Shown here: positions 1-7,682 of the stretch, piece by piece | Numbering within the stretch: position 1 is the stretch's first letter | Layout of the letters: each line of letters opens with the position of its first letter | Assembly: GCA_032560695.1 (NCBI GenBank) | Contig: JAWGHR010000006.1 | Coordinates: 1-64,000, forward strand | Length of the DNA stretch: 64,000 nucleotides | Source of the DNA: Peptoniphilus_A harei_B | Lineage (GTDB): Bacteria > Bacillota > Clostridia > Tissierellales > Peptoniphilaceae | Reading direction: 5' to 3' | Made by a program: the position numbers and the translations under genes | The notes under the pieces: generated by a model | What the model was told of the DNA's origin: nothing | Databases searched by the model: none | What the model saw: the letters and a program-made list of their open reading frames with translations, nothing else

Positions 1-19
1 GGTCTGGGGGGAGGTTTAA

Positions 20-60
20 GGAGGGGGTCAGGGGCCTCGCCCGCCCCTGGCTCCCCCTCC
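20..60. repeat. GC-rich inverted repeat (hairpin)
   Basis: Two arms, about 20-35 and 43-60, pair over 8 bp (GGAGGGGG with CCCCCTCC) and then 7 bp (CAGGGGC with GCCCCTG), with a 7-nt loop. The stretch is almost entirely G and C inside a very AT-rich genome, so it stands out from its surroundings. It is followed by a second small inverted repeat, GTAAAGC-cgg-GCTTTAC (74-90). It is not a typical terminator because no T-run follows the GC stem. It could be a dispersed palindromic repeat unit. I cannot tell what lies upstream of the window. Confidence 0.55.
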
Positions 61-159
61 TTATAGATAAATAGTAAAGCCGGGCTTTACAAAACATTTT
101 TAAAAAAATATTTATTATTGATTCTAAGAGCGAAGCTTTTGCAAAATCTTTATCTTAAA

Positions 160-192
160 ATAAAAAAAGGGCCCGTGGGAAGCCCACGAACC
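160..192 (-). terminator. Rho-independent terminator of the GntR/ABC operon
   Basis: On the minus strand the stem CGTGGG-ctt-CCCACG is followed by GGGCCC and a run of seven T. It lies just past the stop codon of the ABC permease gene. Confidence 0.75.
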
Positions 193-199
193 ATTTTCC

Positions 200-964
200 T
201 CAACTTACTGAAATCCTACTCTTATGCATATAATAAACTGCAAAGAACAATGCTATTGTTTCTAAGAGCATTGGAATTAGTATTCCTATTCCCATCCCCC
301 TCATAAATACATCTCCATTGTTTAAGAAGAGCTCAATATTTGTAAACAAGTCAAATTTATCTAAGATATAGATGACTGCTCCTTCTATCATTCCTAGTCC
401 TATATATACAAGGACTGGTCCGCCTAGTCCAAATCTTCTAAGTTTTTTGCCACCACCAAGGGTAACTGCAAAGATTATGCTAATTATATTGTTAAATAAA
501 GCAATTAGAACCCAAGCAACACCTATTAATATATTTCTTACTCCAACTTCGTTAATTGCCTTACTTATATCTGCCCAAGACATATATATTACTCCACCAT
601 CAACAGAAGGTGCAGTCATAAATAGGAAACAAATTAATCCTACATAAATTGAATAGATAATAAACATTATAAGATAATATAAAAATCTTGAAAAAGTTTT
701 TGCTGATGGACTAATTGGTGTTGACTCATAAAATAGGGCGCTGTCGCCAAAGAACATATTGTAGTCGCCAACTATTACTGATATAGCCGCTGCCATGTAT
801 CCAAACCCTAACGCCATCATGCCTAGTGCAACTGCACTGCCACCTATTGAATGATTAACATTAGAAAATAGCACTCCAAAGAGAATTAGGGCAACTGGTA
901 AAACTGGTATAAACCAATTATTTCTAAAGTGATTTCTTATTTGATGTCCAAGTAATTTTCCCAT
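200..964 (-). CDS. ABC-2 type transporter permease
   Basis: A 254-residue integral membrane protein with about six hydrophobic segments, the size of an ABC-2 permease half. It is the last gene of a three-gene operon. Its ATG overlaps the stop codon of the ATPase gene (TAATG) and has the Shine-Dalgarno sequence GGAGG seven bases upstream. It should form the membrane channel for the ATPase encoded next to it. The arrangement GntR regulator, ATPase, permease is typical of YtrA-type exporters that respond to cell-envelope stress or antimicrobial peptides. The substrate cannot be read from the sequence. Family assignment rests on context and topology more than on a single motif. Confidence 0.8.
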   Translation of the reverse strand: MGKLLGHQIRNHFRNNWFIPVLPVALILFGVLFSNVNHSIGGSAVALGMMALGFGYMAAAISVIVGDYNMFFGDSALFYESTPISPSAKTFSRFLYYLIMFIIYSIYVGLICFLFMTAPSVDGGVIYMSWADISKAINEVGVRNILIGVAWVLIALFNNIISIIFAVTLGGGKKLRRFGLGGPVLVYIGLGMIEGAVIYILDKFDLFTNIELFLNNGDVFMRGMGIGILIPMLLETIALFFAVYYMHKSRISVS

Positions 965-1650
965 TAAAATACCTCCGTAAAGTAGTCTTCTATACTCATA
1001 TTTTTTTCACTTCTTATTTCATCTACTGTCTTGTTAAGGCTAATCTTGCCTTCTGAAAGGAAGAGGACCCTGTCAAGTAGTGGCTCGATTTGATTTATCA
1101 AATGAGTTGACAAAATAATTAGAGAATCTTCTTCAAAATTATCTAAAATAGTTTGGATGATGGCCTTTCTCGCTGAAGGGTCAACTCCAGAAATTGGTTC
1201 GTCTAAGAGGAAGATCTCTGCCTTTCTTGAAAGACTAAGGGCAATTTGCATTTTTTCTCTCATACCCTTACTCATTTCTTTGACCTTGGCTCCTTGAGGA
1301 AGTTTAAATTCATCGTAAATCCTATAAAACTTTTCTTCGTCAAAGTCCTTGAAGAATTTTTTATAAGTTCTAACAACTTCCTTTACAGAAAGTTTGTCGC
1401 TAAGAGCAAAATTGTCTGGTTGATAAGATAAAATTTCTGCAGTCTTGTAGGAAATTTCTTCTCCGTCAATTACAATGCTTCCCTTATAAGTTTTTTCTAG
1501 TCCTGCAAGGATCCTAAGTAATGTTGACTTACCTGCACCATTGGGTCCAACTAGGCCAACAATTTGTCCCTTATCAAGTTCTAGGTTTAGGTCATCAAGG
1601 ACCTTGTTCTTGTAGCCCATATTTAAATTTTTTATCTCTAACTTGCTCAT
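964..1650 (-). CDS. ABC transporter ATP-binding protein
   Basis: A 228-residue nucleotide-binding subunit. It has the Walker A motif GPNGAGKST near residue 37, a degenerate signature SKGMREKMQIALSLSR, Walker B ending in FLLDEP, and the H-loop STH. I place the start at 1650 rather than 1662 because GGAGGG lies four bases before that ATG and the ATG overlaps the upstream TGA (ATGA), a translational-coupling arrangement. It powers the permease encoded directly downstream. Its expression is presumably controlled by the GntR protein encoded first in the operon. Confidence 0.92.
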   Translation of the reverse strand: MSKLEIKNLNMGYKNKVLDDLNLELDKGQIVGLVGPNGAGKSTLLRILAGLEKTYKGSIVIDGEEISYKTAEILSYQPDNFALSDKLSVKEVVRTYKKFFKDFDEEKFYRIYDEFKLPQGAKVKEMSKGMREKMQIALSLSRKAEIFLLDEPISGVDPSARKAIIQTILDNFEEDSLIILSTHLINQIEPLLDRVLFLSEGKISLNKTVDEIRSEKNMSIEDYFTEVF

Positions 1651-2006
1651 ACTTCCCTCCAATATTTGTCTAAAAGTTCCAGTGATTTTTCCTTCGTCAT
1701 CTTGAGTTCTTCTGCAACTCCAATTAAGTCGTCGCAGGACCTATAAAAGGCACCCTTCGCTATTTCTTCTATTAGTTCTTCATCATCTGTTATAAATCTG
1801 CCACTAGTCCTATTTGACTTGGCAAGACCCTCTCTCTCAAGTTCTTGCAAGGCCCTTTGGACTGTGTTGGGGTTGACCCCATAGGTTTGAGCAAGATTTC
1901 TAACAGTTTCCATCTTCTCTCCACTCTTCCACTCTCCACTTGAAATTTTTAGTTTAAAATCTTCTAGGAGCTGGATGTAAATGGGTCTGTTGTTATCAAA
2001 TTCCAT
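1647..2006 (-). CDS. GntR family transcriptional regulator, YtrA-like
   Basis: A 119-residue protein with an N-terminal winged helix-turn-helix; the string NPNTVQRALQELEREGL near residues 45-61 is the typical GntR recognition helix region. It lacks a large effector-binding domain, as is usual for the short YtrA subfamily, which commonly represses its own operon with an ABC transporter. Being first in the operon with the strong ribosome site GAGGAGG supports autoregulation. The ligand or stress signal is unknown. Confidence 0.9.
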   Translation of the reverse strand: MEFDNNRPIYIQLLEDFKLKISSGEWKSGEKMETVRNLAQTYGVNPNTVQRALQELEREGLAKSNRTSGRFITDDEELIEEIAKGAFYRSCDDLIGVAEELKMTKEKSLELLDKYWREV

Positions 2007-2480
2007 ATTTACCTCCTCTTGGGATTGGCTTCTTAATTTTTTAATCGACCTGTCCCTCTTATATTAAGTAAAGATTTTGATTTCATATCTAAATCTTAAA
2101 TTTTTTTGTCTTATGTCTTTTGTCTTTTGTCTTTTGCCTTATTTAAAATTTTTAAAAGTCAATACAAGAGCTTTGTTTTTTGTATTGTTGTGTCAACTCC
2201 TTAATACAATAGTTATTATATACAAACTCTTTTATTTTTGCAAGACTTTTTATAAATTTTTAATTTTTTATAAGAGATCAGACAGCGACCTTTTAAATTT
2301 TTTCTAAATAATAACAATTTCTTAAGTAGTAAAAAATATTTCTCGCCTTTTAATTAAAATTTTTAACTTAATCACACAATAAATATTAGTAGGTTAAAAG
2401 AAAAGAGGAGCAAAAAAATTTCTGCTTCTGTTCAAAAAATTTTTGCAAGCTAAACTTTATAAAGCAGCTACAAAAAAATT
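2007..2480. other. Intergenic, AT-rich, no gene seen
   Basis: About 470 bp between the GntR gene and the V-ATPase terminator. It includes a short run of tandem 7-mers of the form GTCTTTT (about 2108-2140) and an 8-bp inverted repeat CAATACAA/TTGTATTG (about 2160-2195). Open frames here are short, T-rich, and lack ribosome sites. The promoter of the GntR operon must lie in its first 100 bp, but I cannot pick it with confidence. Confidence 0.5.
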
Positions 2481-2483
2481 TAC

Positions 2484-2524
2484 AAATAAAAAACCCAAGC
2501 TGAATTTATTTTCAACTTGGGTCT
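2484..2524 (-). terminator. Terminator of the V-ATPase operon
   Basis: On the minus strand a stem with arms ACCCAAG and CTTGGGT, extended by TGAA/TTCA around a 6-nt loop, is followed by a T-run. It begins immediately after the ntpD stop codon. Confidence 0.85.
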
Positions 2525-2526
2525 TT

Positions 2527-3162
2527 TTATTTGTTCTCTTTATTTTTTTTATTCTTTTTATTCTTTACCTTCTTAAGTCTAAAGAAGTCTTCTCTTTCCT
2601 TTTCTGCCAAGATATCTTCAATCTCCCTAATGATATGCCTGTACTTAGGAATTTGAATCTTGTCAAGGGCGTTGGCCCTCTTAGCAGTCTTCTTGATTTC
2701 ATTGGCAAGCCTAAAGACAGAAGTTTCTATCTCTGCAAGCTCATAGATAACAGGAAGAATTTCTGCAATATTAATCTTTGCCCTGTCAAAGGCTGCGTTA
2801 GATTGGTGAAGGGAATAATCTGCCCTAGCGCTGGGCTTTTCATATTTTATTTTTGGAAGCTCAAGCCCCATGACTGAACGAGAAATAATTTCATAGTCAT
2901 TTTCAAGGGGAGCTGACTCTCCCATGTCCTTGAGGGACAATGCCCCCATGGATATAGTTGCCATTACAAGTTCAGAGTAAGACTTTTCAAACTTTTCTTC
3001 TATCTCGTCTTGCAAGACCTTGGCATTTTTATTTAAGTCCATCATTTCCTTAATAAGGACTGTCCTCTTCTTGTCAAGAAGGTCGTAACCCTTCTCAGCA
3101 AGAACAAGAGCATTCTTTGATGCAATTAAATTTGCCTTAGTAGGAGTTACCTTAATCGCCAT
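2527..3162 (-). CDS. ntpD: V-type ATP synthase subunit D
   Basis: A 211-residue central-stalk subunit of the V/A-type ATPase. It opens with the conserved IKVTPTKANL string, and much of the rest is predicted long coiled coil, as expected for the rotor shaft inside the A3B3 head. I start it at the ATG at 3162: AGGTGA lies five bases upstream, inside the last codons of ntpB. The Lys-rich C-terminus (about 15 Lys/Asn residues) is a low-complexity tail. Last gene of the operon, followed by a terminator. Confidence 0.93.
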   Translation of the reverse strand: MAIKVTPTKANLIASKNALVLAEKGYDLLDKKRTVLIKEMMDLNKNAKVLQDEIEEKFEKSYSELVMATISMGALSLKDMGESAPLENDYEIISRSVMGLELPKIKYEKPSARADYSLHQSNAAFDRAKINIAEILPVIYELAEIETSVFRLANEIKKTAKRANALDKIQIPKYRHIIREIEDILAEKEREDFFRLKKVKNKKNKKNKENK

Positions 3163-4543
3163 TATTATCACCTAGATATTTTTCTTTTAACTTAGGATCA
3201 ATTCTATCAATCATTTGAGCTGGAAGAATCTTTAGTAGTTCCCAACCTAAATCTAGGGTTTCTTTAATATCTCTGTTTTCATTTTGATCTTGACTTAAAA
3301 ATCTCTTTTCAAACTCGTCGCCAAATTTTAAAATTAATTTTTCGTCCTCAGATATATCATCTTCACCAATAATTTGAGCAAGGGCTCTAGTCTCTTGTAC
3401 CTTTGAATAGGATGCAAAAAGTTGTGAAGATAGGTCTGGATGGTCCTCCCTTGTGTAACCTTCACCAATGCCGTCCTTCATAAGTCTTGATAGGGATGGA
3501 AGAACATTAATTGGTGGATAAACTCCCTTGGAGAAGAGGTCACGGCTTACTACAATTTGACCTTCGGTGATGTAACCTGTAAGGTCAGGGATTGGGTGGG
3601 TGATATCATCGTTAGGCATTGTTAGTATTGGGATAAGAGTCACAGATCCTTCGCTGTCCTTAATCATACCTGCTCTTTCATAAAGAGCTGCCAAATCAGA
3701 ATAAAGGTGACCTGGATAGCCCTTTCTTGATGGAACTTCTTCTCTTGAAGATGAAACTTCTCTTAGGGCTTCTGCATAGGAAGTTATGTCTGTCATTATT
3801 ACAAGAACTTGCATATTCTTTTCAAAGGCAAGGTATTCTGCAGCAGTAAGGGCACACTTAGGTGCAATAAGTCTTTCCATAATTGGGTCGTCGGCATAGT
3901 TGATATACATTACAACCTTGTCGATTACACCAGAGTTTTTAAAACTTTCTCTAAAGAAGTCAGCTTCGTCATGCTTTACACCAATTGCTGCAAAGACAAT
4001 GGCAAAGTTATCCTTACCACCCTCATCTGCAATCTTAGCTTGTCTTACAATTTGAGCAGCAACTTCGTTGTGAGGAAGTCCTGATCCAGAAAAGATTGGA
4101 AGTTTTTGTCCCCTTATTAGGGTCATAAGTCCATCAATAGAAGAGATACCTGTTTGGATAAAGTTTCTTGGGTACTCTCTTGCTGATGGGTTAATTGGTC
4201 TACCATTTATGTTGTAAACATCCTTTGAATAAATGGCACCGCCCTTGTCAATTTGGACTGCTGTACCATTAAATACCCTTCCCAAGATATCTGATGAAAG
4301 AGGTATTTCGAAAGGATGGGCAGAAAATTCTACCTTTGTATTTTTTGTTGATACACCAAGGTTGTTGCCAAATACTTGAACAACTGCCCTGTCTTCATCT
4401 ATTTTTATAACTTGACCAATTTCAGATCTCTTGCCGTCTTTTGAAATAATTTTTACAACTTCACCGTAGCTAACTCTGTGAAGATTTGAAAGTTCTAGTA
4501 GGGATCCTTCAATTCTATCAAGTGTTAAATATTCTTTTTTCAT
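3152..4543 (-). CDS. ntpB: V-type ATP synthase subunit B
   Basis: A 463-residue non-catalytic nucleotide-site subunit that alternates with subunit A in the A3B3 head. The family strings SGSGLPHNEVAAQIVRQA and SRKGYPGHLYSDLA are present, and the canonical P-loop is replaced, as is normal for B. The length is typical (about 460). Its ATG overlaps the ntpA stop (ATGA), with GGTGAT as ribosome site inside ntpA. Translational coupling with A fits the equal stoichiometry of the two subunits. Confidence 0.96.
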   Translation of the reverse strand: MKKEYLTLDRIEGSLLELSNLHRVSYGEVVKIISKDGKRSEIGQVIKIDEDRAVVQVFGNNLGVSTKNTKVEFSAHPFEIPLSSDILGRVFNGTAVQIDKGGAIYSKDVYNINGRPINPSAREYPRNFIQTGISSIDGLMTLIRGQKLPIFSGSGLPHNEVAAQIVRQAKIADEGGKDNFAIVFAAIGVKHDEADFFRESFKNSGVIDKVVMYINYADDPIMERLIAPKCALTAAEYLAFEKNMQVLVIMTDITSYAEALREVSSSREEVPSRKGYPGHLYSDLAALYERAGMIKDSEGSVTLIPILTMPNDDITHPIPDLTGYITEGQIVVSRDLFSKGVYPPINVLPSLSRLMKDGIGEGYTREDHPDLSSQLFASYSKVQETRALAQIIGEDDISEDEKLILKFGDEFEKRFLSQDQNENRDIKETLDLGWELLKILPAQMIDRIDPKLKEKYLGDNNGD

Positions 4544-6321
4544 TCTACATCACCATAAGTTGAGGCAAGCTCTCCATAGAAGTCGTTAATTTCATTGTTC
4601 AAGCTTACAAATTTCTTTAAGTTTTCGTTTTCTATATCGTACTTCATGTTGATTACTTTTCCATAAAGTTTGTCGTTCTTAATTACAGAAATAGGAATCC
4701 TTAGCTTTAGGGCTTCCTTTCCTTTTTCATATAAGTTGTCTATAGTCTTTAACATTTCAAATTGCTTTTCAAGTGGCACAAAGGTGTCAATTGGGTTAAA
4801 GGCATTTTGTTGTAGGAAACCAACCTTAACAACACGACAAATTTCTAGGACAAGTCTTTCTTCGTCAGGAAGAACATCTTCACCAACAAGCATTACAATT
4901 TCATTTAACTTGGCTTCTTTGTGAAGGAGGTCAAGGTATTTGATTCTCAAATCTGGTAGGTCACCATCAAGTCTCATGTCGTAGTAATTTTTAAGAAGTG
5001 GAATGTAACCTGAGTAAGAGTTCATCCAGTTAATAGCTGGATAGTGTCTTGAGTAGGCTAGTTCCTTGTCAAGTGCCAAGAATACATTTACGAACCTCTT
5101 AGTGTTTTCTGTAACTGGTTCAGAGAAGTCACCACCTGCTGGTGAAACTGCACCAATAAGTGTTACTGACCCTTCAGCTCCTGATAGGGTATTTACATAA
5201 CCAGCTCTTTCATAGAAGCCTGCAATTCTTGATGGAAGATAAGCAGGGTAACCTTCTTCAGCTGGCATTTCTTCAAGACGACCAGAGATTTCACGAAGGG
5301 CTTCTGCCCAACGAGAAGTAGAATCACCCATGAGGGCAACGTGATAGCCCATGTCTCTAAAGTATTCTGCCATTGTTACACCAGTATAAATTGATGCTTC
5401 ACGGGCAGCTACTGGCATGTTTGATGTGTTGGCTATAAGAATTGTCCTGTCCATAAGGGCCTTGCCAGTGTTAGGGTCAATTAGCTTTGGAAAGTCTTCC
5501 AAAACTTCTGTCATTTCATTACCACGTTCACCACAACCGATGTAGATAATGATGTCGGCATCGCAATACTTTGCAATTTGGTGTTGAGTCATTGTCTTAC
5601 CAGTACCAAATCCTCCTGGGACAGCAGTAGTTCCTCCCTTGGCAATTGGGAAGAATACGTCGAAGACCCTTTGGCCTGTTACAAGTAGCTTGTCAATGGG
5701 AAGTCTTTCCTTAACTGGTCTTGGGATTCTTACTGGCCAGTTTTGATACATCTTTACTTCGTTGATCTTTCCAAATTCGTCCTTAACTTTTAAAAGAACT
5801 GTTTCAATATTGTATTTGCCATCTTCAAGGATTTCTACAACTTCACCAGATACTTCTGGTGGAATCATAACCTTATGAGTTATGATGTCAGTTTCAGGAA
5901 CTTCTGCAAAGATTTGTCCTCCATGGACCTTTTCGTGAAGTTTAACCTTAAAGCTTACATCCCAAAGTTTTTCTTCATCAAGGGAAATAAGTCCAATACC
6001 TTCCGGCATAAAGGAACCGTGTTTTTCTTTTATAACTTCAAGGGGTCTCTCAATACCGTCAAAGATACCTCTTATCATACCAGGTCCAAGCTTAACAGAA
6101 AGTGGTGCTCCAGTGGAAATAATATCTTCATCACGTTTTAAACCTTCAGTTTCTTCATAAACTTGAACTGTTCCAAGGTCTCCATCAATAGAAATAACTT
6201 CGCCAATTAATTTCTTTTCGCCAACTAGGACCATTTCTCTAATCTTGTAGTCAGCCATGTTCTTACCAATTACAACAGGTCCGTCAACTGATTTAATTGT
6301 TGCTCTTTCCAATGACTTCAC
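4540..6321 (-). CDS. ntpA: V-type ATP synthase catalytic subunit A
   Basis: The 593-residue catalytic subunit. The P-loop GGFGTGKT lies at about 236-243 and is followed by TQHQ; the catalytic-head strings GCGERGNEMTEVL and MGDSTSRWAEALREISGRLEE are intact. The bulge region typical of V/A-type A subunits (residues about 115-200) is present. The start is uncertain between GTG at 6321 (AAAGGA upstream) and the TTG three codons later (GGGGTG upstream); both give a normal N-terminus. It overlaps the end of ntpE by 29 bp. The enzyme either makes ATP or pumps ions at the cell membrane; in fermenters, pumping is likely. Confidence 0.96.
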   Translation of the reverse strand: MKSLERATIKSVDGPVVIGKNMADYKIREMVLVGEKKLIGEVISIDGDLGTVQVYEETEGLKRDEDIISTGAPLSVKLGPGMIRGIFDGIERPLEVIKEKHGSFMPEGIGLISLDEEKLWDVSFKVKLHEKVHGGQIFAEVPETDIITHKVMIPPEVSGEVVEILEDGKYNIETVLLKVKDEFGKINEVKMYQNWPVRIPRPVKERLPIDKLLVTGQRVFDVFFPIAKGGTTAVPGGFGTGKTMTQHQIAKYCDADIIIYIGCGERGNEMTEVLEDFPKLIDPNTGKALMDRTILIANTSNMPVAAREASIYTGVTMAEYFRDMGYHVALMGDSTSRWAEALREISGRLEEMPAEEGYPAYLPSRIAGFYERAGYVNTLSGAEGSVTLIGAVSPAGGDFSEPVTENTKRFVNVFLALDKELAYSRHYPAINWMNSYSGYIPLLKNYYDMRLDGDLPDLRIKYLDLLHKEAKLNEIVMLVGEDVLPDEERLVLEICRVVKVGFLQQNAFNPIDTFVPLEKQFEMLKTIDNLYEKGKEALKLRIPISVIKNDKLYGKVINMKYDIENENLKKFVSLNNEINDFYGELASTYGDVE

Positions 6322-6934
6322 CCCTTTCCTTTAATTTTTCATGTAGTGTTGATCCAATTTCATATTTCATGTCATCAAGTTTATTCTTTAGAGAAAGGTT
6401 GATGTTGTAAGTTCGATTGATATCAGACACAATGAAGCCACCTAAGTGGTATTCAAATAGCTGGTCTAACTTAAGTTCAACTCCCTTTTCCTTTGCAATT
6501 TCTTTAAACTTGTCTACTAGTTCTTTTTTCTCATCGTCCTTAACGTAAAGGTAGATGGCCTTTTCGTCTATTTCATCTAAAATATTCCTAAAGCATTCAG
6601 CTTCTTTTTCTACATATTCATCTGTCTTTGTAAATTCTAAGAGTCTTTCTGAAAGAGTTTCTAGAAGTTCATTTAGAAGTTTTTCATCTTCTTCAAGGAA
6701 GAGAACCCTTTTTTGCTCTTCGACAGAGGCAATAAGTTCATAGCCCCTTCTCTTAGCAAGGTTAACTCTTCTATCAACATAAGCCTTTTCATCTTCTTCA
6801 AGAGATTTTATCTTGTCTTCAAGAATCTTAGCTGCCTTTTCTTTTTCTTCCTTAATTCTCTTTTCACACTCTTCTTTTTGCTTTAGAAAAACAATTTTGT
6901 TGAATATGGCAATTTTGTTTTCAAGTAAAATCAT
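6293..6934 (-). CDS. ntpE: V-type ATP synthase subunit E (peripheral stalk)
   Basis: A 213-residue protein, strongly charged (Lys/Glu-rich heptads over residues 10-75) and predicted coiled coil, followed by a small globular C-terminal domain with FEYHLGGFIVSDINRTYNINLSL, the recognisable part of the E family. It forms the peripheral stalk with the small G/H-type subunit. The ATG has AGGTGA five bases upstream, overlapping the end of the preceding gene. Its position between subunit F and A differs from the Enterococcus hirae order (F-I-K-E-C-G-A-B-D). Confidence 0.85.
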   Translation of the reverse strand: MILLENKIAIFNKIVFLKQKEECEKRIKEEKEKAAKILEDKIKSLEEDEKAYVDRRVNLAKRRGYELIASVEEQKRVLFLEEDEKLLNELLETLSERLLEFTKTDEYVEKEAECFRNILDEIDEKAIYLYVKDDEKKELVDKFKEIAKEKGVELKLDQLFEYHLGGFIVSDINRTYNINLSLKNKLDDMKYEIGSTLHEKLKERGEVIGKSNN

Positions 6935-7249
6935 TTAATCACCTACAGCTTTCACACCAACAGATTCTCTGACATATTTTAAAATAAAGTCATCTTCCAT
7001 CTTGCCGTCAAGGTCTGGGATAGTTACCACTAGGGGAAGGGCTCCAGATAATTTAAAGTCTAGGACTTCCTCTTTTATTTCCTTAAAGGAAGAATAAGTT
7101 AGGATAATTATTCCAATTCCCTCTTCTTTTGTGTAAGATTTAAAGTTTTTTAAAAGTTCAGATCTGTTATTACATTTAACAGACCTTACGCCAGCTAAGC
7201 GAAGGCCGTTAATAATATCGTCGTTTGATGTTAAAAGAATTGATCTCAT
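6935..7249 (-). CDS. ntpG: V-type ATP synthase subunit F (NtpG)
   Basis: A 104-residue alpha/beta subunit of the central stalk. The N-terminal LTSNDDIINGLRLAGV matches the F-subunit pattern in which the fold opens with a beta strand, a short acidic turn and GxRLAG. The length is close to the usual 100-110. The ATG overlaps the ntpK stop codon (TAATG). It connects D to the membrane rotor. Confidence 0.88.
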   Translation of the reverse strand: MRSILLTSNDDIINGLRLAGVRSVKCNNRSELLKNFKSYTKEEGIGIIILTYSSFKEIKEEVLDFKLSGALPLVVTIPDLDGKMEDDFILKYVRESVGVKAVGD

Positions 7250-7668
7250 TATAGTCTTCCAAGAATCATAATTGAAATGATAAGACCATAAATAGCGATA
7301 CCTTCTGCAAGTCCTAGATAAATCATTGATTTACCAAGAATGTTAGGGTCTTCTGATACAGCTCCAATTGCTGCAGAACCTACATTAGAAACGGCAACAC
7401 CAGCACCTAGTGAAGCAAGACCAGTTGAAAGACCTGCTGCTAAGAATCCAAGTCCGTTACCACCTGTTGGAGCAGCTGCAGCTGATGCCATTTGTGGAAC
7501 TAGAGATATAAGACCAAATACGAAAACTGGTGCGAAAACAAAGAGGTTTAATTTCATAAAGGCACGAGCAAACTTTCTGTTCTTGTCTGTTCCCTTATAT
7601 ATAAAATAAAAACCTGAAACTACCATTGAAAATACAGTTAAAACTCCTAAAATAATAATTTTTTCCAT
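7249..7668 (-). CDS. ntpK: V-type ATP synthase subunit K (rotor ring proteolipid)
   Basis: A 139-residue proteolipid with four hydrophobic segments (about 2-23, 37-62, 72-104, 110-138). Only the last two form a recognisable c-type hairpin: Gly/Ala-rich GLSTGLASLGAGVAVS, a polar loop SEDPNILGKS, and the ion-binding Glu at about 122 in GLAEGIAIYG. The first hairpin is not c-like. It is shorter than E. hirae NtpK (156). I see no Gln in the expected sodium-ligand position of the C-terminal hairpin, which would favour protons, but this is an eye alignment. Confidence 0.92.
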   Translation of the reverse strand: MEKIIILGVLTVFSMVVSGFYFIYKGTDKNRKFARAFMKLNLFVFAPVFVFGLISLVPQMASAAAAPTGGNGLGFLAAGLSTGLASLGAGVAVSNVGSAAIGAVSEDPNILGKSMIYLGLAEGIAIYGLIISIMILGRL

Positions 7669-7682
7669 AATTAAACTCCTTA

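Noticed and set aside
2105..2141. Minisatellite of GTCTTTT
   Set aside because: Only four or five copies in a T-rich intergenic stretch; chance is a sufficient explanation.
2443..2877. Plus-strand frame over ntpD
   Set aside because: It runs antisense to a conserved gene and through its terminator, with no ribosome site and no family resemblance.
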